This document shows positions 55,338-62,285 of a stretch of DNA of 64,000 nt, one piece after another. The translations under genes were made by a program, and so were the position numbers. Position 1 is the stretch's first letter. Each line of letters starts with the position of its first letter. The notes beneath the pieces were generated by a model. That model saw nothing but the letters and a program-made list of their open reading frames with translations, searched no databases and was not told the DNA's origin. This stretch comes from CADCTQ01 sp963844325 (lineage in GTDB: Bacteria; Bacteroidota; Bacteroidia; Cytophagales; 172606-1): contig CAWJNV010000001.1 of assembly GCA_963844325.1 (NCBI GenBank), forward strand, positions 2,294,001 to 2,358,000, written 5' to 3'.

Positions 55338-55811
55338 ATGGCTAAGATTTCGTATTACACCGAAGAAGGATTACAAAAGCTGAAAGAAGAGCTGAACGAC
55401 CTGAGAATAAGAGGCCGGGCCGACATTGCCCGCCAGATTGCCGAGGCCCGCGACAAGGGTGACTTGAGCGAAAACGCCGAGTACGACGCCGCCAAAGACG
55501 CCCAGGGGCTGCTCGAACTCAAAATCGCCAAGCTCGAAGAAGTGGTCGCCAACGCCCGCCTGGTCGATGAATCTTCCATTGACGCGTCGCAGGTCGCCAT
55601 CCTCTCTACGGTGAAGATCAAGAACAAGAAGAACGGGGCAACCGTCAAATATACCCTTGTGTCTGAGGAAGAAGCCGACCTGAAGGTGGGCAAAATCTCC
55701 ATCCAGTCGCCCATCGGGAAGGGCCTGCTGGGCAAGAAGGTAGGGCAAGTGGCCACGGTCATCGCCCCCGGCGGCCAGATGGAGTTCGAAGTGGTCGAAA
55801 TCAGCCGGTAA
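55338..55811 (+). CDS. greA: Transcription elongation factor GreA
   Basis: A 157-residue GreA with the N-terminal coiled coil (MAKISYYTEEGLQKLKEEL to LLELKIAKLEEVVANARLVD) and the C-terminal FKBP-like domain (KVGKISIQSPIGKGLLGKKV). It stimulates transcript cleavage in stalled RNA polymerase. The HIT gene starts 14 bases further on the same strand. Confidence 0.96.
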   Translation: MAKISYYTEEGLQKLKEELNDLRIRGRADIARQIAEARDKGDLSENAEYDAAKDAQGLLELKIAKLEEVVANARLVDESSIDASQVAILSTVKIKNKKNGATVKYTLVSEEEADLKVGKISIQSPIGKGLLGKKVGQVATVIAPGGQMEFEVVEISR

Positions 55812-55825
55812 ACAACCAAACCACC

Positions 55826-56218
55826 ATGCCAACCATTTTCACCAAGATCATCAACGGCGAAATTCCCTGCCACAAAATTGCGGAAGACGACCGGTACCTG
55901 GCTTTCCTCGACATCATGCCCGTGGCGGAAGGCCACACGCTGGTGATTCCGAAGGTGGAAGTAGATTATCTTTTTGACCTGGACGACGACACGTACACGG
56001 GCCTGATGCTGTTTGCCAAAAAAGTGGCCCGCGCCTTGCCCAAAGCCGTGCCCTGCCTGCGCGTCGGCGTGACGGTCATCGGCCTGGAAGTGCCCCATAC
56101 GCACGTGCACCTGGTGCCGATGAACTCCATGCAGGACATCAATTTCAGCAAGCCCAAACTCAAGCCCAGCCAGGAAGAACTGGCCGCCCTGGCGGCAAAA
56201 ATCCGGAAGGGATTATGA
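55826..56218 (+). CDS. HIT family hydrolase
   Basis: A 130-residue histidine-triad protein: IFTKIINGEIPCHKIAEDD at the start, GHTLVIPKVEVD in the middle and the triad HTHVHLVP near residue 94. It hydrolyses purine nucleotide phosphoramidates. The stop codon TGA (56216-56218) lies inside the first word of a palindrome, so its end may be shaped by that element. Co-transcribed with greA, probably. Confidence 0.92.
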   Translation: MPTIFTKIINGEIPCHKIAEDDRYLAFLDIMPVAEGHTLVIPKVEVDYLFDLDDDTYTGLMLFAKKVARALPKAVPCLRVGVTVIGLEVPHTHVHLVPMNSMQDINFSKPKLKPSQEELAALAAKIRKGL

Positions 56219-56314
56219 GTGTGTGAGTTCAAAGTTTATGAGTTTATGAGTAGAAAGCCATTACAACACACCGCGTACGGACTTTAAACTCATAAACTTT
56301 GAACTCATAAACTC
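56214..56314. repeat. Word-type palindrome with words TTATGAGTTCAAAGTTTA
   Basis: The left arm (about 56214-56250) and right arm (about 56282-56314) are inverted copies of repeats of GTTTATGAG and TTCAAAG. The HIT gene stop codon is in the left arm. Confidence 0.85.
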
Positions 56315-56336
56315 TTAACTTGCCGAAAACCTCTTT

Positions 56337-57119
56337 ATGCTGCGAATTGAAGCCTTCCAGGTGGCCGAGTTAATCAACGTCAAAAAATTCAAAGCAGAAT
56401 TCACCGGCAAGCCCTTCTACGCCTCCAACTACGAGGCCTTCTACGTCCAGGAACACGACAAATACATTTACGTGCTCAACTACGGCGTGGTGGTGTTTGC
56501 CAACCTGTCGGACGTGGAGAAAAGCAACTTCATCAACTTTGTCCGTTCGTACATGGACAAGCCGGTGGAGGACGAATTCAAGGAAGACCTGCTGGTGGAA
56601 GTGGATACGGAGCGGAAGCTCACTTTCAATTACAACTCGCTGATCGTGCCCAAGCTCGACGAAAACGTGGTGCGGATCATCATGCTCAACACCGCCCAGT
56701 CAGTGGCCCTGGAGTTGTACGAAAAGCTGGGCTACGAAATCCTGGAAGGGTCTTCGAGTTTTGCCCGGGAACTGGAAAAATACGGCCGGGTGCGCATTTC
56801 GCGCAGCAACCTGCTCAAGTTCATCGGCCGCACGCTGAACATCAAAAACTCGATCATCGACAACCTCTACGTGTTCAACTCCCCCGACGTGGTGTGGGAA
56901 AACGAGTACCTGGAGAAACTTGACCACGGCCTGCGCGAAACGTTCGACATCAACACCCGCTTCCGCGAACTGGACTACGAACTCCGCATCGTGCAGGACA
57001 ACCTCAAGCTGTTTACCGAACTGCTGCAAAACCGCGAAAGCACCCGCCTCGAATGGATCGTCATCCTGCTCATCCTCTTCGAAGTCATCGACATCATCAT
57101 CAGCAAGTTTTTAGATTGA
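56337..57119 (+). CDS. RMD1/DUF155 family protein
   Basis: A 260-residue protein of the RMD1 (YagE, DUF155) family. It has the N-terminal YNVFCYA-like region (NYEAFYVQEHDKYIYVLNYG), FSRELEKYGR-type text (SFARELEKYGRVRISRSNLL) in the centre and a C-terminal membrane helix (EWIVILLILFEVIDIIIS). In yeast the homologue is linked to mitochondrial translation and mitosis; bacterial roles are unclear. It ends in a short word repeat. Confidence 0.88.
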   Translation: MLRIEAFQVAELINVKKFKAEFTGKPFYASNYEAFYVQEHDKYIYVLNYGVVVFANLSDVEKSNFINFVRSYMDKPVEDEFKEDLLVEVDTERKLTFNYNSLIVPKLDENVVRIIMLNTAQSVALELYEKLGYEILEGSSSFARELEKYGRVRISRSNLLKFIGRTLNIKNSIIDNLYVFNSPDVVWENEYLEKLDHGLRETFDINTRFRELDYELRIVQDNLKLFTELLQNRESTRLEWIVILLILFEVIDIIISKFLD

Positions 57120-57161
57120 GTACCCAATACTCAGTACCCAATCCCTTATGTCCAATCCTCA
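57116..57161. repeat. Short word repeat between RMD1 and rrf2
   Basis: Words TACCCAATACTCAG and TCCAATCCTCAA recur in a 45-base gap between two converging genes. It is a one-sided member of the word-palindrome class. Both flanking stop codons are inside or at its edges. Confidence 0.5.
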
Positions 57162-57605
57162 AATGACCCAGTCCACCGAGTGGCGGCGGCTCTTGAGGGC
57201 GTCGGCGAGGGTGGTGTTGTCAAGGATGGCGGCCGTGGCGTCGCGGACTTTGCGCATGGTGAGCCGGATGGCGCAACTCTCCACGTCGATGCATTCCTCG
57301 CAGGGCACGTAAGCCGTATGGCTGGCGCAGGGAATCAGGGCCAGCGGGCCGTCGATCACCCGGATCACCTGCCCTACGCTGATCTGTTCCGGCGTTTTAC
57401 GCAGGGCGTAGCCGCCCGTTTTGCCGCGCTTGCTGTAGAGAATTCCGTCGTTTTTCAAGTCCAGCAAAATGGCTTCCAGGAACTTCTTGGGGATGCGTTC
57501 CTGCTTGGCGATTTCGGCAATGAGCATGGACTTCTGCCCATTGACGTTGTCCTGGGCCAAGGCGAACAGGGCCTTGAGGGCGTATTTGGCTTTCTTGGAG
57601 AGCAT
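57159..57605 (-). CDS. Rrf2 family Fe-S-type transcriptional regulator
   Basis: A 148-residue Rrf2 winged-helix protein. The HTH region is SMLIAEIAKQERIPKKFLEA, followed by GYALRKTPEQISVGQV. Four cysteines (C93, C102, C105, C111) sit in IPCASHTAYVPCEECIDVESC, a possible [2Fe-2S] or thiol-sensing site. The divergent gene encodes a TauE/SafE sulfur-compound transporter, so the regulator may respond to sulfur or cysteine supply, as Rrf2 members such as CymR do (inference). Confidence 0.92.
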   Translation of the reverse strand: MLSKKAKYALKALFALAQDNVNGQKSMLIAEIAKQERIPKKFLEAILLDLKNDGILYSKRGKTGGYALRKTPEQISVGQVIRVIDGPLALIPCASHTAYVPCEECIDVESCAIRLTMRKVRDATAAILDNTTLADALKSRRHSVDWVI

Positions 57606-57613
57606 ATTCCCCG

Positions 57614-57621
57614 CAAAAATA
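57614..57621 (-). promoter_or_regulatory. Probable -7 element of the rrf2 gene
   Basis: TATTTTTG on the minus strand fits TAnnTTTG, 8 bases before the start codon, which is short. The match is approximate in position. Confidence 0.35.
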
Positions 57622-57708
57622 CGGTTATTTTCCGATTAAGTAGATAGACATTTGGTTGCCGGTGCCGGGCCAAAAATATTTCGGAAATTTGGCAGTAAGT
57701 CTAGTAAG

Positions 57709-57730
57709 AATATAGACATATTCCTATATT
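57709..57730. promoter_or_regulatory. Candidate Rrf2 operator
   Basis: The inverted repeat AATATAG (57709-57715) and CTATATT (57724-57730) has an 8-base spacer. ATAGACAT also occurs at 57644 and 57712. It overlaps a near-consensus -7 element TATATTGG of the TauE gene, so binding could repress it. Confidence 0.4.
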
Positions 57731-57775
57731 GGTCCCTCGTTTCCAGTAAGCGCCTATCCTTCAGCCCGCATCCGC

Positions 57776-58708
57776 ATGATTACAACCGAAATGACGAAAG
57801 AAGTATTCACCGTTCCGCCCCCCGCCGTTCCCGCAAAAAAAGGCGTTGTCCGCCGGCTCCTCCTGGCCGGCGTGCTGCTTATCATCGGAATCGGGTGCCT
57901 GGTGCTGGCCTGGCGGAGTGTACCGGCCGGCTGGACCACCGGACTGCCCGGGTGGGTGGACGGCCTGCTGACGCGGGAAGTGTTGTATTTCGCCCTCGTC
58001 GGGTTCGCGGCGCAGCTCATTGACGGGGCGCTGGGCATGGCCTACGGCATCAGTTCTACGTCATTTCTGCTCAGCCTGGGCATTCCGCCGGCCCTGGCGA
58101 GTTCCAGCGTGCACGTGGCCGAGGTGTTTACGGCCGGGGTATCGGGCCTGTCGCACCTGAAGATGGGCAACGTAAACCGTAAACTGTTCCGGAAGCTGGT
58201 GCTGCCCGGCGCCCTGGGGGCCGTGCTGGGCGCTTACGTACTCACCAACATCGACGGCAATACCGTCAAGCCCTTCATTGCGGTGTACCTGCTCATCATG
58301 GGCGGGGTCATCATCTGGAAGGCGTTCCGCAAGCCGGGCCAGGTGCAGCCCGAGAAAAGCCTGGCCCCGCTGGCGTTGTTCGGCGGGTTCATTGATGCCG
58401 TGGGCGGCGGGGGCTGGGGCCCCGTGGTGGCTTCCACGCTGCTGAGCAAGGGCCACCATCCCCGTTACACCATCGGGTCGGTTAACCTGGCTGAGTTTTT
58501 CATTGCCCTGGCCGGCGCGGGCACCTTCATCGCCCTCATCGGCACCGGCAACTGGCAGATCATCGTGGGCCTCGTGCTGGGCGGCACTTTTGCGGCCCCC
58601 TTCGCGGCCTACCTTTGCCGCAAAGTCGCCCCCAAAGTGCTCATGCTGATGGTCGGCGTGCTCATCATCGGCCTGAGCATCCGTACGTTAATAATGGTAT
58701 TGTTGTAA
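57776..58708 (+). CDS. TauE/SafE family sulfite or sulfur-compound transporter
   Basis: A 310-residue inner-membrane protein with about eight helices (LLLAGVLLIIGIGCLVLAW, FALVGFAAQLIDGALGM, ...). The motif AYGISSTSFLLSLGIPPALA with SSSVHVAEVF is typical of TauE/SafE. Divergent from the Rrf2 regulator, and its promoter carries a candidate operator. The exact substrate (sulfite, sulfoacetate or another sulfur compound) is unknown. Confidence 0.9.
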   Translation: MITTEMTKEVFTVPPPAVPAKKGVVRRLLLAGVLLIIGIGCLVLAWRSVPAGWTTGLPGWVDGLLTREVLYFALVGFAAQLIDGALGMAYGISSTSFLLSLGIPPALASSSVHVAEVFTAGVSGLSHLKMGNVNRKLFRKLVLPGALGAVLGAYVLTNIDGNTVKPFIAVYLLIMGGVIIWKAFRKPGQVQPEKSLAPLALFGGFIDAVGGGGWGPVVASTLLSKGHHPRYTIGSVNLAEFFIALAGAGTFIALIGTGNWQIIVGLVLGGTFAAPFAAYLCRKVAPKVLMLMVGVLIIGLSIRTLIMVLL

Positions 58709-58837
58709 AGCGCAGGTATTTACCACCGGCAACTACCAAGGCACGGAATCGGTTGGTTAGAATCGAGTATTCCAAAAAAGTGAGATGAAGTTTTTACGCA
58801 CCGGTTAATCTGGGTATTTTGAGAACAAAAAGAGGCG

Positions 58838-59020
58838 ATGATTACCAAGGAAAAAGTGATTGATAGTTTAAAGAGCATGCCCGACAGCTTTTCCATTGAC
58901 GAACTGATTGATAAGCTTCTGTTCATTGAAAAAGTGGAAAAAGGGTTGGCGCAATCAGAAAAGGGAGAAGTATTCAATCAAGAACAGGCCCGGGAAATGC
59001 TTAAGAAATGGTCCAAGTAA
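58838..59020 (+). CDS. Antitoxin of a RelE/ParE-type pair
   Basis: A 60-residue protein (MITKEKVIDSLKSMPDSFSI ... SEKGEVFNQEQAREMLKKW) of the small-antitoxin type that precedes ParE/RelE toxins in Bacteroidota. It overlaps the toxin gene by 13 bases, so they form an operon. Codon use is AT-richer than the surroundings, which suggests transfer. Compared to the broken antitoxin near 2.2 kb it is a different type. Confidence 0.85.
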   Translation: MITKEKVIDSLKSMPDSFSIDELIDKLLFIEKVEKGLAQSEKGEVFNQEQAREMLKKWSK

Positions 59021-59310
59021 ATTGGTCCCGTCAAGCCATAGAAGATGTTTATGCTGCCAGTGAGTATCACCGACAAATGTCGGTCAGGTATGCGGATACA
59101 CTGATAGATAAAATTTTTGAAAAAGCGCATCTACTGGAACAACATCCCCGGATGGGAAGAATGGTACCTGAACTCGGAAGGGAAGACATCCGGGAACTGA
59201 TCTATAAGCAATACCGAGTCGTGTATAAAATTGTGCATGAATATCGAATCGATATATTAGCGGTTCATCCAAGTTCAAGACCGTTGTCAGATCAGTCAAT
59301 ATTTGAATAA
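59008..59310 (+). CDS. RelE/ParE family toxin
   Basis: A 100-residue protein with the ParE/RelE fold pattern: VNWSRQAIEDVYAASEYHRQ near the N-terminus, then HPRMGRMVPELGREDIREL and YRVVYKIVHEYRIDILAVHP. The latter arginine-rich beta strands are typical. It would inhibit gyrase or cleave mRNA in ribosomes, depending on the subfamily. Neutralised by the preceding antitoxin. Confidence 0.88.
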   Translation: MVQVNWSRQAIEDVYAASEYHRQMSVRYADTLIDKIFEKAHLLEQHPRMGRMVPELGREDIRELIYKQYRVVYKIVHEYRIDILAVHPSSRPLSDQSIFE

Positions 59311-59346
59311 GAAGATCAACCCTTAAATCCTAACTCATAAATTTCT

Positions 59347-59982
59347 ATGTCATTACGATTAGGCGATGTAGCCCCCAACTTCACGGCAAATACCACCGAA
59401 GGGACCATTGATTTCCACCAGTGGCTGGGCAACAGCTGGGGCGTGCTCTTTTCGCACCCGGCCGACTTTACGCCCGTGTGCACCACCGAACTGGGCATGA
59501 CGGCCAAGCTGAAGGACGAGTTCGACAAGCGAAACGTAAAAGTGCTGGCCGTCAGCGTAGATCCGCTCGACTCGCACTTCGAATGGGTGAAGGACATCAA
59601 CGAAACGCAGCGTACGCTGGTCAACTTCCCCATCATTGCCGACGACGACCGCAACATCGCTACGCTCTACGACATGATTCACCCCAACGCCTCCGAAAAG
59701 GCCACGGTCCGTTCGGTGTTCGTGATCGGTCCCGACAAGAAGATCAAACTGACCCTGACGTACCCCGCCTCCACGGGCCGCAATTTCAACGAACTGCTCC
59801 GGGTGATCGACTCCCTGCAACTGACGGCCAACTACAGCGTAGCCACTCCCGCCAACTGGCAGGACGGCGAAGACTGCGTAATCGTGCCGGCCGTGAAGGA
59901 CGAGGACATTCCCGCCAGGTTCCCGAAGGGACACACCGCCATAAAGCCCTACCTGCGCATGACGCCCCAACCCAATAAATAA
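59347..59982 (+). CDS. Peroxiredoxin, 1-Cys Prx6 type
   Basis: A 211-residue thioredoxin-fold peroxidase. The catalytic cysteine is C45 in DFTPVCTTELG. The C-terminal extension (TPANWQDGEDCVIVPAVK) is typical of the Prx6 class. It reduces hydrogen peroxide and organic peroxides. Follows the toxin gene by 36 bases but is an independent housekeeping gene with a strong terminator. Confidence 0.95.
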   Translation: MSLRLGDVAPNFTANTTEGTIDFHQWLGNSWGVLFSHPADFTPVCTTELGMTAKLKDEFDKRNVKVLAVSVDPLDSHFEWVKDINETQRTLVNFPIIADDDRNIATLYDMIHPNASEKATVRSVFVIGPDKKIKLTLTYPASTGRNFNELLRVIDSLQLTANYSVATPANWQDGEDCVIVPAVKDEDIPARFPKGHTAIKPYLRMTPQPNK

Positions 59983-59990
59983 ATTATTTA

Positions 59991-60014
59991 CCCCGGGTGC
60001 AGCAACACCCGGGG
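59991..60014 (+). terminator. Terminator of the peroxiredoxin gene
   Basis: CCCCGGGTG (59991-59999) pairs with CACCCGGGG (60006-60014), followed by TTTTAT. Confidence 0.85.
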
Positions 60015-60076
60015 TTTTATTTCCGTTGATTGTATATTAAAATAATAGAGATAATAGGAAAAATAATGCATCTCCC

Positions 60077-60147
60077 GGCCATGTGATCGAGTGGCAAGGT
60101 GAAGGTTCGCAAAACCTTCGACGGTGGTTCGATTCCACCCGTGGCCG
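60077..60147 (+). tRNA. tRNA-Cys (GCA), unusual
   Basis: The 71 bases fold as a full cloverleaf: acceptor GGCCATG with CGTGGCC, D stem ATC/GGT with loop GAGTGGCAA, anticodon stem AAGGT/ACCTT with loop TCGCAAA (anticodon GCA), variable loop CGACG, T arm GGTGG-TTCGATT-CCACC. Two positions are abnormal: base 33 is C where nearly all tRNAs have T, and the discriminator base is G where tRNA-Cys normally has T. The 3' CCA is not encoded. It could be functional or a decayed copy. Confidence 0.7.
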
Positions 60148-60170
60148 CCTAAGATAACCCGCTGATCGCC

Positions 60171-60404
60171 ATGAAAAAGTATCTGACCATTGGCTACGCT
60201 TATCCCGTCTACTTCCTGCTCATCCTGGGCCAGTATTTCCTGGCCGAAGGCCTGGATTCGCTCTACAATCTGCCGGCCGGCGCACCCGCCGTTGCGCAAC
60301 CGGCTCAACACCGGCTGGTTGCACCCATCACCACCCCAGGCAGCGACAAAGAAGCACGCACGGCCTTTGCCGGCTCCGCGGAGGCGTACGCCGAAGGCCG
60401 GTAA
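60171..60404 (+). CDS. Small protein with one hydrophobic segment
   Basis: A 77-residue protein beginning MKKYLTIGYAYPVYFLLILGQYFLAEGLDS-like, i.e. a short charged start followed by a hydrophobic segment of about 15 residues, then an Ala/Pro-rich tail (NLPAGAPAVAQPAQHRLVAP). It starts 24 bases after the tRNA. No domain is recognised; it may be a signal-peptide-containing or membrane-associated protein. Confidence 0.5.
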   Translation: MKKYLTIGYAYPVYFLLILGQYFLAEGLDSLYNLPAGAPAVAQPAQHRLVAPITTPGSDKEARTAFAGSAEAYAEGR

Positions 60405-60490
60405 CAATCACCAGCCAAACGCAGTTACAATCTTCGGGCCGTAACCAGCGGTAAAATGGGCGGGCTAAGAAGGATTGTAAGAAGAATTGT

Positions 60491-61852
60491 ATGCACACAA
60501 TTGCCATTATTGGGGGCGGCTTAAGTGGTACGTTGCTGACCATCCAACTGCTGTTGCAGTACGGGGAGGCGCCGTTGAAAATATACCTCCTGGAACGGTC
60601 GGCCTGCGTGGGGAAGGGCGTTGCCTACGGCACCCGCGAGCAAAGCCACCTGCTCAACGTACCGGCCGGCAAGATGAGCCTCTTCCCCGACGACCCCGAC
60701 CACTTCGTCCGCTGGCTGCAAACCCACCGCCTGCCCCTCGATGCTTCCGGCTTTGCCCCCCGGCCCGTGTACGCCCGGTACATCGGCGATACCTTCGCCG
60801 AAGCCCAATCCCGTTATCCGGAGCGGCTACAAGTGATCAAGGGGGAGGTCGTAGACCTGCGCGAGGCGGAGGCGGGGCTGGTGGTCGAACAGGCGGACGG
60901 GCAAACCTTGCGCTGCGACCGGGCCGTACTGGCCCTCGGTAACTTTCCGCCCACGGTACTCTCCGTGCTGGAGAATGCCCTGGCCGGCGACTCCCGGTAC
61001 GTGCGGGACCCCTGGTGCGGCGACCCCTTCGCCGGCCTGAGCAAATACAACATGGTATTGCTCGTCGGCACCGGCCTCACGATGGTGGACATGGTACGCA
61101 GCCTCCGGGACCGCGGGCACCAGGGCGAAGTGGTGGCCGTATCGACGCACGGCGAGTTGCCGTCCGAGCACTGCGGGCTTGCCGACGCGTATCCGCCCTT
61201 CGGGGAAGCGGTGCCGGCCAGCGGCGCCGAGGCCCTGCGCACCGTGAAAGCGCAGCTGCGGCGGGCCGCAAACGCCGGCACCGGCTGGCAGGCCGTGATC
61301 GACACCCTGCGGCCCCACACGGCCGCGTGGTGGGGCGCCCTGCCAGTCGAGGAGCAACACCGGTTTCTGCGGCACCTCGGGCACCGCTGGAACGTCGCCC
61401 GCCACCGGATGCCCCCGGAATCCGGGCGGGTGATCGGGGAGATGACGGGCCAGGGGCAACTGCGCCTGCTGCCCGGGCGGGTCACTGCCGTCGAAAGCAG
61501 TCCCCGGGGCATCACCTGCACGATCACCGGGCGCGGACGGACGGAACGGCAGCAAGTAACCGCCGGGCGAGTCATCAACTGCACCGGGCCCGAATCAAAC
61601 CCGCTCCGGTGGCACATGCCACTGGTGCAGCAACTGCTCCGCCGGGGCACGGTTCGTCCCCACGCCAACGGGCTGGGCCTCGATGCCACTGCCGGAGGAG
61701 CCCTGGTAAACGCCGCCGGCGAGCCTTCAGCCCGGCTGCTGGCGATTGGCCCGATGCTGAAAGCCGCCCTCTTCGAATCGGTGGCCGTGCCCGAAATCCG
61801 TTGCCAGGCCAGGCAACTGGCGCAGGCGCTTGGGGTGGGTTGGGAAGGTTAG
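60491..61852 (+). CDS. FAD/NAD(P)-binding protein (NAD_binding_9 type)
   Basis: A 453-residue protein with a Rossmann start (HTIAIIGGGLSGTLLTIQLL), the family motif GVAYGTREQSHLLNVPAG, and a second dinucleotide site (MVLLVGTGLTMVDMVRSL). A segment RVINCTGPESNPLRW late in the sequence and the C-terminal LLAIGPMLKAALFESVAVPE are typical of the group. It is probably a flavoprotein oxidoreductase; substrate unknown. Stand-alone gene. Confidence 0.9.
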   Translation: MHTIAIIGGGLSGTLLTIQLLLQYGEAPLKIYLLERSACVGKGVAYGTREQSHLLNVPAGKMSLFPDDPDHFVRWLQTHRLPLDASGFAPRPVYARYIGDTFAEAQSRYPERLQVIKGEVVDLREAEAGLVVEQADGQTLRCDRAVLALGNFPPTVLSVLENALAGDSRYVRDPWCGDPFAGLSKYNMVLLVGTGLTMVDMVRSLRDRGHQGEVVAVSTHGELPSEHCGLADAYPPFGEAVPASGAEALRTVKAQLRRAANAGTGWQAVIDTLRPHTAAWWGALPVEEQHRFLRHLGHRWNVARHRMPPESGRVIGEMTGQGQLRLLPGRVTAVESSPRGITCTITGRGRTERQQVTAGRVINCTGPESNPLRWHMPLVQQLLRRGTVRPHANGLGLDATAGGALVNAAGEPSARLLAIGPMLKAALFESVAVPEIRCQARQLAQALGVGWEG

Positions 61853-61869
61853 AAGGTTCATCACGGAGA

Positions 61870-62130
61870 AAAGAGTTCACGCAAAGGCGCAGAGGGAAGA
61901 CGCAAAGGACGCAAAGGGAGGAACTGAACCCCAAGGATCGCAATAGAGACGCAAGGGGCGCAAACAGGTACGCGTTTTAGGGGTAGGGTTTAAACCCTGC
62001 CCTACGGAAAGGCTGCGCCTGGTTTGATTGGAGCGAAGTTTGCGTACGCATGTGCAATATCCATAGGATCGGGTTTAAACCCGATCCCTCCTGGCGGTCT
62101 TTGCGTCTCCCTTACGCCCTTTGCGGTTAA
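61870..62130. repeat. Nested word-type palindrome with ACGCAAAGG words and GGGTTTAAACCC cores
   Basis: The left side (about 61870-61921) repeats ACGCAAAGG; the right side (about 62095-62130) carries its inverse (CTTTGCGT, CCCTTTGCGG). Inside are two compact palindromes centred on GGGTTTAAACCC-type cores (61983-62004 and a perfect 22-base one at 62067-62088). It fills most of the 433-base gap before the TonB receptor, with no gene. Confidence 0.75.
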
Positions 62131-62285
62131 GTCTATTTCTCCCTGTTTCTCTGCCCGTTCCCAAGAACCAGCAAGAAAAAATATTTCCATTTTATCTAGT
62201 AATGCTATAGAGATTAGATTAACATTGAAAAATGGCTTCAGCCCGGCGGAGCCGCGACACTACGAATACCTGAACCTACTTACCC

